Below, piece by piece: positions 1 to 5,292 of a stretch of 5,292 nucleotides of DNA. Source of the DNA: Flavobacteriales bacterium (GTDB lineage Bacteria; Bacteroidota; Bacteroidia; Flavobacteriales; UA16); assembly GCA_030831885.1 (NCBI GenBank), contig JAURKF010000202.1, positions 1-5,292 on the forward strand, read 5' to 3'. Both the position numbers and the translations under genes were made by a program. The notes beneath the pieces are model-generated. The model did not search any database. It saw only the letters and a program-made list of their open reading frames with translations, and had not been told where the DNA came from. The first letter of the stretch is position 1. Each line of letters opens with the position of its first letter.

Positions 1-12
1 AAGCTGAAGTGA

Positions 13-417
13 TCAGCTGCCCATTTCCGATAGCCATTTTGCTCCGCTCTTCCAGAGCATTTGAACACCAACAAATAGGATGAGCAGGGCAAATAAAAAC
101 TTGATTTTATACTCAGGCAGACGCAGCGCGTATTTCGATCCGAAATAGTTGCCCAACACAAACCCGACCGCCAAAATCAGCACATAGTTAAACTGGATGT
201 GGCCCGCCTTGTAATAATTCATGACTCCCAAAATTCCGACAGGCAGCATTAGCAGCGCCAGGCTCACACCTTGCGCCTGCAGCTGGTTCATGTTCATGAA
301 ATAGATCATGGCCGGTACGATGATGATGCCACCACCCACTCCTACAAATCCACTGAGAGCCCCGGCCATAAGCCCAACCAACACAAGAATGAGCAACTGA
401 GATGCATTGAAATCCAT
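13..417 (-). CDS. TSUP (TauE/SafE) family membrane transporter, half-size form
   Basis: This 134-residue inner-membrane protein belongs to the TauE/SafE (TSUP, formerly DUF81) family, whose members move sulfite, sulfonates or other small organic anions. The substrate cannot be read from the sequence. About four hydrophobic segments are visible, near residues 8-40, 50-69, 76-93 and 105-122. The first holds the family signature: G19, S22-G23, the glycine-rich run GVGGG at 26-30 and P35. A second conserved stretch (AQGVSLALLMLPVG, 48-61) follows. Typical TSUP proteins have about 250 residues in two homologous halves. This one is a single half and ends in a normal TGA, so it probably works as a homodimer, as similar short Bacteroidota homologues would; that is inference. 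The ATG at 417 is well supported, because an in-frame TAA lies two codons upstream. There is no Shine-Dalgarno sequence, only an A-rich leader, which is usual in this phylum. It is transcribed away from the surface-protein gene. Confidence 0.9.
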   Translation of the reverse strand: MDFNASQLLILVLVGLMAGALSGFVGVGGGIIIVPAMIYFMNMNQLQAQGVSLALLMLPVGILGVMNYYKAGHIQFNYVLILAVGFVLGNYFGSKYALRLPEYKIKFLFALLILFVGVQMLWKSGAKWLSEMGS

Positions 418-740
418 AGGTTAATTTTTGACGAATGTAGTTTTTTATTTTAGAGTGGGTCGGACTATAATCACAATTCATTTTTTCGTATTTCCGGTGA
501 TTTTCAATTTTAGACCTAATTCTTTTGAGCTTGAGATAGCTCGTACCAAACAAATAGCTGACTCATTACTTCTTGCTCTCAAAGTAAGACTCTCTGAATA
601 ACATTTTCATTACCTTGCGTTCACCTTCAACCTTTTCGTAAAACACCTTATAACTTTTTCACTTAATTGAATCAAAGAAATTTTGGTTGTTAGGCTCTAC
701 CAAATTCTTAATTAATGTGTTGCTTTTACCCCACTCCACT
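418..740. other. Divergent intergenic region, no gene found
   Basis: These 323 bases separate two divergent start codons and should hold both promoters. The DNA is clearly more AT-rich than the flanking genes and has many T-runs. I looked for the Bacteroidota -7 element (TAnnTTTG) with a -33 TTG/TTTG on both strands. Only single-mismatch -7 candidates turned up (plus strand 651-658; minus strand around 432-439), and neither has a well-spaced -33 partner, so no promoter is called. A 5-bp inverted repeat (GAGCT 527-531, AGCTC 538-542, six-base loop) is too weak to call a terminator or operator. Short ORFs here are not supported. Confidence 0.6.
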
Positions 741-848
741 ATGAAATACATAATTTCTGCGGCCCTTAAGCAATTGTGTTCGACGTTGTGCCGGCCGGTT
801 GCTGCATCTTTATTGATTACGTTGTTACCCGCTAATCTGATGTCGCAA
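741..848 (+). other. Sec signal peptide of the giant surface protein
   Basis: Residues 1-36 have the three parts of a Sec signal. The n-region is rather long, with K2, K10 and R18. A hydrophobic core (AASLLITLLP, 21-30) follows, then a polar c-region ending LMSQ. Cleavage probably falls between residues 31 and 36; an ending of the form SQ just before the mature protein is common in Bacteroidota. Cysteines C13 and C17 lie before the hydrophobic core and do not form a lipobox, so this is not a lipoprotein signal. Confidence 0.8.
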
Positions 849-3800
849 ATTAACCAGACCAATGTCAGTGTCACCACGATTTGCGCGGGCAGCGGTGTGA
901 CGGTATCCTATATCGTTGCAAATCCGGCGAATTCAGGTAATATTTTCTCTGCGCAGTTGAGTGATGCGACAGGAAGTTTCGCGAGCCCAATTACGATTGG
1001 CAGTTTGACTTCAATATCTAGCGGAACTATTAGTGGAATCATACCTGCAGCCACAACTGCGGGTAGTTTGTATCGCGTACGTGTAGTAAGTAGCAATCCG
1101 TCAACTATAGGTCCCGACAATTTAACGAACATAACAATCAATCCTTTGCCGGGCGGTGCAGGAGCTATAACCGGCGCTACCACAGTATGCCAGGGACAAA
1201 ACGCGGTAAGTTACAGCGTGCCACCAATTGCCAATGCTTCGGGCTACGTGTGGTCAATCCCTGCGGGTGCAACCATTGCGTCGGGCAACAATACCAACAA
1301 CATTACAGTTAACTATTCTGCAACAGCCACAACAGGAAACATACTGGTTGCCGGCACCAATAGTTGCGGAAGCGGAGCAATCTTTGCAGAACCTGGCGCC
1401 ATTGATCAAAGCTTCAATACACTAGATAATGGTCTTGGCAATGCGGCAGGTGCACAGGTCAATTCCAGCATTCTTCAGCCTGACGGGAAGATTATTATTG
1501 GAGGAAATTTCATCACTTACAATGGTACGACACGAAACTACATCGCCCGTCTGAATGAAGATGGTACTTTGGATGAAACTTTCAATCCAGGCGTTGGGGC
1601 GAACAACCTGATACACACCACAGCCCTTCAACCCGATGGAAAAATAATCATTGGTGGGGATTTCACCAACTACAATGGCCTGAATAGAAATCGCATAGCA
1701 CGGCTGGATGCGGATGGCATTCTGGATGCAACCTTTAATCCCAGTGCGGGGGCTAATGGAACGATCCTAAGCACCACCGTTCAACCCGATGGAAAGTTGA
1801 TTATTGGGGGGCTTTTTACCAACTACAACGGCACGGCAAGAAACTACATCGCTCGCTTGAATGCGGATGGTACGCTAGATGCGACGTTCAATCCCGGCGC
1901 AGGTGCAAACGGCACTGTCCAAAGCATCTCACTGCAATCCGATGGAAAAATTATAATCGGGGGGGACTTCACAACATACAACGGAACAGCGATAAACTAC
2001 GTTGCCCGTCTGAATACCGACGGTACGCTCGATGCGACCTTTAATCCGGGCACAGGTTCAAATAGCACTGTGCAGACCATCTCCATACAACCCGATGGGA
2101 AAATCATCATCGGGGGAAATTTCACCACATACAATGGCACTGCCAGATCTCGCATTGCGCGTGTAAATGCGGATGGCACACTGGATGCGACCTTCAATCC
2201 TGGCGCGGGCGCCAACAACAAGGTATTCACTACTTACCTGCAATCGAATGGAAAGATTATGATTGGTGGTGATTTTACCACATTCAATGGTGTTACTAGA
2301 AATCGCATTGCTCGTTTGAATGCGGATGGCACGGCAGATGTGACCTTCAGCCCCCCAGGCATAGGGGCAATCAGCACGGTAAGGACCACTTTTACTCAGC
2401 CTGATGGCCGAATCATAATCGGGGGAAGCTTTTTCAACTATGGTGGCACTGCAAGAAATTACATCGCACGCCTGAATTCCGATGGTCTGCTGGATTCAAG
2501 CTTCAACATTGTTACAGGGGCGGATAACGGAGTTTATACCACCATCCTCCAACCCGATGGCAAGATTTTAATCGGCGGATATTTCACCAATTATAATAGC
2601 ACTTTTAGAAAAAATATTGCACGATTGAATTCAGATGGCACCCTTGATGCGACCTTCAATCCGGGAACAGGGGCAAGTGCGGATGTCCAAGCCGCCACCC
2701 TTCAGCCCGATGGTAAATTCATCATCGGAGGAACTTTCACCAGCTACAACGGAAATGCAAGAAGCTACATCGCCCGTGTGAATGCAGACGGAACACTCGA
2801 TGCAAGTTTCAACCCCGGTAGCGGAGCAAATAGCGTGGTCAGAACCACCGCACTTCAGACCGATGGAAAGATTTTAATCGGCGGTGATTTCACAACCTTC
2901 AATGGAACTGCTAGAAGTAGAATAGCCCGTTTAAATTCCGATGGAACGCTGGATGCTACCTTCAATCCAGGCACAGGAGCGAGTGGCTCTGTCTACAGCA
3001 TAGCTATACAGCCCGATGGAAAAATTATTATCGGCGGACTTTTTACCACGTTCAACGGCTCGGCCATAAACCGTATCGCTCGATTGAATGGAGATGGTAC
3101 ACTGGAAGCTACATTTAACCCTGGCACAGGGGTAAATAGCATCGTTAGAAATATATTACTGCAGCCCGATGGGAAGATTGTTATCGTTGGAGATTTTACC
3201 ACCTACAACGGCAATATCAAAAACCATATCGCGCGACTGAATGCGGATGGCACACTGGATCCGACCTTTAATTCGGGCACGGGTTTTAATAACCTTGTAT
3301 ATACGTCAATACTTCAGCCGAATGGGAAAATTATCTTAGGGGGATTTTTCGACTTCTACAACGGAATAGATAGATATTGCATAACACGCCTAAATACAGA
3401 TGGAACGCTCGATGGCACCTTCAATCCCGGCACGGGTGCTAGAACCTCTGTCTATACTATTGCCTTGCAGCCGGATGGGAAGATTATCATCGGAGGTGAT
3501 TTTACCAGCTACAATGGCGTCGGTAAAAACCGCATTGCACGTGTACATGGTTCCGGCCTAACGGTGGTAGTAAATGTTGCTACGACTTGGTACCTGGATG
3601 CCGACGGGGATGGCTATAGTGCGAGCGGTTCATCGGTTGCAGCATGCGTCAGCCCGGGTGTGGGTTATACAAACACCACGCTTGGTAATGACTGCGATGA
3701 TACCAACGCTGCAATTTGGCAGAGTGGAACCTTCTATGCCGACACCGATGGTGATGGGTACCACGGCAGCGAAGCGACTATTTGCTACGGCAACACGATT

Positions 3801-5292
3801 CCCCCAGGCTCAACAACTACACTTGGCGCCGATTGCAATGATGCCAACAATGCTGTTAACCCCCTTGCAACAGAGATTTGCGGCAATGGAATAGATAATG
3901 ACTGTGATGGTTCAATAGACGAAGGCTGCGCTACCGGAAATAATTTTCCTGCATATGCTACCAATGTGGTGTACAGCTCGAATATGAATTTCCCTAATTG
4001 TTTTACCATTAGCGGAAATTTGAACGATGCCTCAAACTCGCCGGAGTCGCCTGAATTTAATGGCCCAGATGAATGGTACAAATTCACCGCTATTTCAACC
4101 GCGGTTTCAATAACACTTTCCAGCAGTGGTCAGGATGATGCCATTGCTCTTTATACGAAATCAGGCACAAACTACATTCTGGTGGCATCCGAAAATGCAG
4201 TGGCCGGCAATGGAGATTTCGAGCGATTGAATCAAGGCGACCTTACTCCCGGAACACAATACTACATTTCTGTGGGCGCTGCTTCAGGCAACACCGGAGG
4301 AGCTTATTCGCTGTGTATTCAAAACCTAACACAAAGCGGCTGTGCCCTCAGTATTCCCGCCTCCGGCTTCAACCTCTGCAATACCTTCAAAGCAGTGTAT
4401 CGCGGAAGCACATCGCAAGGTGTAACCTACAACTTCTACTTTACAGGTGTTGGAGGAGGAGCCATCGGTCAAACAGTCGCGAGTGGAAGTAATTTAGTGA
4501 CCCTATCAAACCCCGATTTGTACATACGCTACGGTGGGATTTATGATGTTCTAGTAAATGTAGACTATGCCCTACAAGATGGCGCAGGTAATACTGAGAT
4601 TGTGTTTGTAGCTGGCGATAGTTCCACTGCAAATTGCAATAACGTAACCATCATGGCTCAACCACTTGTTGAAGTGCGAAGTGATCAGCGTTGTCCCGCG
4701 AGCTTGTATCGTGGCACATATTTGAATGGCGCACGCATTGGAAGCACATCAATTTGTGGGGCTATCAACTACACGTATGAATTTACGCAGGTCGTGAGTT
4801 GCAGCGACGGCAACGCTGTTAGTTTACAACCGGTTCTTTTCACCAATACCGGTTCAGCGCCGTATTTGCGTCTCACAGTATTGCCCAACTTGGGCAACAC
4901 CGGTGCATGGGATGTGCGTGTGCGACCGAATTTCATGTATGGCGAGGGTGCGTTTGGACCAGTGCATCGTATTCAAGTGATTGGCACTTCCGCTTCTGGC
5001 GAGGTGTTATACGAATTGGTCGAAGGAGCGAAGGATGCAGATGAAGAGTTGAGCGATCCATCTCTTTTTCCGAATCCAAATCATGGTGAATCTGTAACCA
5101 TTGCCTTGAAAGGCTTAGAGAAAGGTCAGTTGCAAGTGCGCGTGCTTGATGCAACCGGACGTGCGGTTTCTGCGCGTGCATATGCAGTAGAGGGCACATT
5201 CAATACAACGCTTACATTCGAGGAGAAATTGAGCGTAGGTGTCTATATAATTGAAATGATGCATGAAGGCCAACTGCAAACGCAGCGCTTCG
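741..5292 (+). CDS. Giant T9SS-secreted modular surface protein with 14 DUF5122 propeller units (3' end off window)
   Basis: One open frame of 1517 codons reaches the right edge without a stop, and I followed it in phase throughout. Modules by residue: signal peptide about 1-36; Ig-like domain 37-134; PKD-like domain 137-214; 14 DUF5122/delta-60 units 220-939; MopE-like DxDxDG calcium-type region 948-1063; PPC-like jelly-roll 1066-1196; a duplicated beta module 1201-1415; T9SS type A sorting domain from about 1437. No enzyme domain is seen. The expected role is a surface-anchored or released adhesin or scaffold: exported by Sec, passed through the T9SS outer-membrane translocon, with the C-terminal signal removed. 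This role is inferred from architecture. The ATG at 741 is chosen because it is followed directly by a signal peptide, and no ATG lies between it and the upstream in-frame TAA at 651-653. There is no Shine-Dalgarno sequence, as is common in Bacteroidota. The missing 3' end is probably only a few codons. Confidence 0.95.
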   Translation, partial: MKYIISAALKQLCSTLCRPVAASLLITLLPANLMSQINQTNVSVTTICAGSGVTVSYIVANPANSGNIFSAQLSDATGSFASPITIGSLTSISSGTISGIIPAATTAGSLYRVRVVSSNPSTIGPDNLTNITINPLPGGAGAITGATTVCQGQNAVSYSVPPIANASGYVWSIPAGATIASGNNTNNITVNYSATATTGNILVAGTNSCGSGAIFAEPGAIDQSFNTLDNGLGNAAGAQVNSSILQPDGKIIIGGNFITYNGTTRNYIARLNEDGTLDETFNPGVGANNLIHTTALQPDGKIIIGGDFTNYNGLNRNRIARLDADGILDATFNPSAGANGTILSTTVQPDGKLIIGGLFTNYNGTARNYIARLNADGTLDATFNPGAGANGTVQSISLQSDGKIIIGGDFTTYNGTAINYVARLNTDGTLDATFNPGTGSNSTVQTISIQPDGKIIIGGNFTTYNGTARSRIARVNADGTLDATFNPGAGANNKVFTTYLQSNGKIMIGGDFTTFNGVTRNRIARLNADGTADVTFSPPGIGAISTVRTTFTQPDGRIIIGGSFFNYGGTARNYIARLNSDGLLDSSFNIVTGADNGVYTTILQPDGKILIGGYFTNYNSTFRKNIARLNSDGTLDATFNPGTGASADVQAATLQPDGKFIIGGTFTSYNGNARSYIARVNADGTLDASFNPGSGANSVVRTTALQTDGKILIGGDFTTFNGTARSRIARLNSDGTLDATFNPGTGASGSVYSIAIQPDGKIIIGGLFTTFNGSAINRIARLNGDGTLEATFNPGTGVNSIVRNILLQPDGKIVIVGDFTTYNGNIKNHIARLNADGTLDPTFNSGTGFNNLVYTSILQPNGKIILGGFFDFYNGIDRYCITRLNTDGTLDGTFNPGTGARTSVYTIALQPDGKIIIGGDFTSYNGVGKNRIARVHGSGLTVVVNVATTWYLDADGDGYSASGSSVAACVSPGVGYTNTTLGNDCDDTNAAIWQSGTFYADTDGDGYHGSEATICYGNTIPPGSTTTLGADCNDANNAVNPLATEICGNGIDNDCDGSIDEGCATGNNFPAYATNVVYSSNMNFPNCFTISGNLNDASNSPESPEFNGPDEWYKFTAISTAVSITLSSSGQDDAIALYTKSGTNYILVASENAVAGNGDFERLNQGDLTPGTQYYISVGAASGNTGGAYSLCIQNLTQSGCALSIPASGFNLCNTFKAVYRGSTSQGVTYNFYFTGVGGGAIGQTVASGSNLVTLSNPDLYIRYGGIYDVLVNVDYALQDGAGNTEIVFVAGDSSTANCNNVTIMAQPLVEVRSDQRCPASLYRGTYLNGARIGSTSICGAINYTYEFTQVVSCSDGNAVSLQPVLFTNTGSAPYLRLTVLPNLGNTGAWDVRVRPNFMYGEGAFGPVHRIQVIGTSASGEVLYELVEGAKDADEELSDPSLFPNPNHGESVTIALKGLEKGQLQVRVLDATGRAVSARAYAVEGTFNTTLTFEEKLSVGVYIIEMMHEGQLQTQRF
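849..1140 (+). other. Ig-like beta-sandwich domain (residues about 37-134)
   Basis: The first folded module starts with a TICAGSGVTVSYIV stretch (46-59). It then has AQLSDATGSFASPITIGSL (71-89) and the closing strand YRVRVVSSNP (111-120), before N-I-T-I. I recognise this pattern from Bacteroidota surface proteins, where it forms an Ig-like beta-sandwich near the N terminus and acts as a spacer or binding module. It has one cysteine (C48). The assignment rests on remembered sequence pattern, not on a profile search. Confidence 0.65.
1149..1382 (+). other. PKD-like domain (residues about 137-214)
   Basis: This module has the hallmarks of the PKD-like domain common in Bacteroidota secreted proteins. 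They are a start of the form G-x-T-T-V-C-Q-G-Q (144-153), a central Y-x-W strand pair with YVWSIPAGATI at 169-179, and a strand holding I-T-V-N-Y (188-192). The end has I-L-V-A-G-T-N-S-C-G (201-210). C150 and C209 are well placed for a disulfide bridging the first and last strands. It leads straight into the propeller array with almost no linker. Confidence 0.7.
1398..3557 (+). repeat. Fourteen tandem 153-bp units encoding a DUF5122/delta-60 beta-propeller
   Basis: Residues 220-939 are 14 tandem copies of a unit of the form TLDATFNPGTGAN, a short variable strand, then LQPDGKIIIGGDFTTYNG, two variable residues, RNxIARLNADG. Unit starts are residues 220, 276, 327, 378, 429, 480, 531, 583, 634, 685, 736, 787, 838 and 889. 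Twelve units are exactly 51 residues. Unit 1 has 56 and unit 7 has 52. The QPDGK-position codons begin at 1476, 1629, 1782, 1935, 2088, 2241, 2397, 2550, 2703, 2856, 3009, 3162, 3315 and 3468. The family (TIGR02608, Pfam DUF5122) is classed as a beta-propeller. The array starts and ends in mid-motif, leaving complementary half-motifs at the two ends, as in propellers closed by strand exchange. At DNA level the copies differ at many synonymous sites, so they are old and kept by selection, not freshly duplicated. Confidence 0.93.
3582..3929 (+). other. MopE-like metal-binding region with two DxDxDG loops (residues 948-1063)
   Basis: Two tandem half-repeats each begin with an aromatic, then a DxDGDGY loop: D953, D955, D957 in copy one and D1001, D1003, D1005 in copy two. 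Each ends in a D-C-D/N-D motif (984-987 and 1031-1034). The region closes with a single ATEICGNGIDNDCDGSIDEG stretch (1043-1062). This matches the Pfam Cu-binding_MopE 'protein metal-binding' motif. Despite that name, the dense Asp/Asn loops look like calcium loops of the thrombospondin type 3 kind, so calcium is the likelier ligand here. Seven cysteines (969, 985, 1015, 1032, 1047, 1055, 1063) could form stabilising disulfides. It links the propeller to the C-terminal beta-sandwiches and may act as a calcium-stiffened spacer. Confidence 0.85.
3936..4328 (+). other. PPC-like jelly-roll domain (residues about 1066-1196)
   Basis: This module resembles the bacterial pre-peptidase C-terminal (PPC) beta-sandwich. 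It has PDEWYKF (1109-1115) on an early strand, QDDAIALYTKSG (1131-1142) as the 'fine structure' strand, and LTPGTQYYISVG (1168-1179) followed by GGAYSLCI (1186-1193) at the end. C1087 and C1192 could pair. PPC domains in secreted proteins act in substrate binding or spacing and are often cut off in maturation. The call rests on motif order and spacing only; another jelly-roll family is possible. Confidence 0.65.
4341..4985 (+). repeat. Duplicated unnamed beta-rich module before the sorting domain (residues about 1201-1415)
   Basis: Two diverged copies of a beta-rich module of about 100 residues lie in tandem, roughly 1201-1303 and 1307-1415. Matching landmarks are YRG at 1220-1222 and 1323-1325, VTYNFYFTGV (1228-1237) with INYTYEFTQV (1342-1351), and IYDVLVNVDY (1267-1276) with AWDVRVRPNF (1389-1398). 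A closing strand ending in V-x-G also matches (VFVAG 1288-1292 and IQVIG 1411-1415). Each copy carries three cysteines. I do not recognise a named family. The pattern looks like one that precedes T9SS sorting domains in other Bacteroidota proteins, but that is from memory. A role in presenting the cargo tail or in binding is possible but unproven. Confidence 0.6.
5049..5292 (+). other. T9SS type A C-terminal sorting domain, truncated by the window edge
   Basis: From about residue 1437 the sequence matches the type A sorting domain (TIGR04183, Por_Secre_tail). It opens with SLFPNPNHGE (1441-1450), continues with LQVRVLDATGRAV (1464-1476) and G-T-F-N-T-T-L (1485-1491), and ends with GVYIIEM (1500-1506) and a final Q-R-F. 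In characterised members this domain directs transport across the outer membrane by the PorU/PorV/PorZ machinery and is then cut off. Family members usually stop within about five residues of the position reached here, so the domain is essentially complete. Confidence 0.93.

Noticed and set aside
527..542. A GAGCT/AGCTC inverted repeat in the intergenic region
   Set aside because: A five-pair stem with a six-base loop and no following T-run is not enough to call a terminator or operator.
188..553. A minus-strand open frame overlapping the TSUP gene and the intergenic region
   Set aside because: It lies in another frame of the TSUP gene, and its part over that gene is a frame-shifted read of the same DNA, rich in Trp, His and Cys.
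651..658. A possible Bacteroidota -7 element (TAACTTTT, one mismatch) upstream of the giant gene
   Set aside because: No TTG/TTTG lies at a suitable distance upstream, and such a match is expected by chance in AT-rich DNA.
659..877. A 72-codon open frame on the minus strand over the start of the giant gene
   Set aside because: It is antisense to the signal peptide and the first domain, its protein resembles no family I know, and the plus-strand gene there is well supported.
1997..3202. Several minus-strand open frames inside the propeller array, with similar proteins of the type SVPSAF...PAPGLKVASS
   Set aside because: They resemble one another only because the 153-bp repeats are read in antisense. 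They are repeat shadows, not genes.
1398..3557. Regularly spaced DNA repeats that could suggest a CRISPR-like or satellite array
   Set aside because: The period is 153 bp, the frame stays open throughout, and differences between copies are largely synonymous, so these are protein-coding repeats.

Overview
The window comes from a member of the Bacteroidota, most likely a flavobacterium-like or chitinophaga-like environmental lineage. The best evidence is the long right-hand gene. It encodes a giant secreted protein that ends in a type IX secretion system (T9SS) type A sorting domain, a system confined to this phylum. The short half-size TSUP permease, the lack of Shine-Dalgarno sequences and the AT-rich intergenic DNA fit the same phylum.

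Layout. Positions 13-417 (minus strand) encode a 134-residue TauE/SafE (TSUP) family inner-membrane transporter. Positions 418-740 form a divergent, AT-rich intergenic region with no gene and no convincing promoter match. Positions 741-5292 (plus strand) are a single uninterrupted reading frame of 1517 codons that runs off the right edge. Only the last few residues and the stop codon appear to be missing.

The giant protein is modular. In order it has a signal peptide (about 1-36), an Ig-like beta-sandwich (about 37-134), a PKD-like domain (about 137-214), 14 tandem DUF5122/delta-60 beta-propeller units (220-939), a double DxDxDG calcium-type MopE-like region (about 948-1063), a PPC-like jelly-roll (about 1066-1196), a duplicated unnamed beta module (about 1201-1415) and the T9SS sorting domain (about 1437-end). 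This is the architecture of a cell-surface or released adhesin/scaffold. No catalytic domain is visible.

The two genes are divergently transcribed and have no evident functional link. I see no mobile element, CRISPR array, RNA gene or multi-gene system. The most interesting material is inside the giant protein: the near-perfect 51-residue period, the exact 2 x 7 unit count with irregular units at the midpoint, and the internally duplicated module just before the sorting signal.
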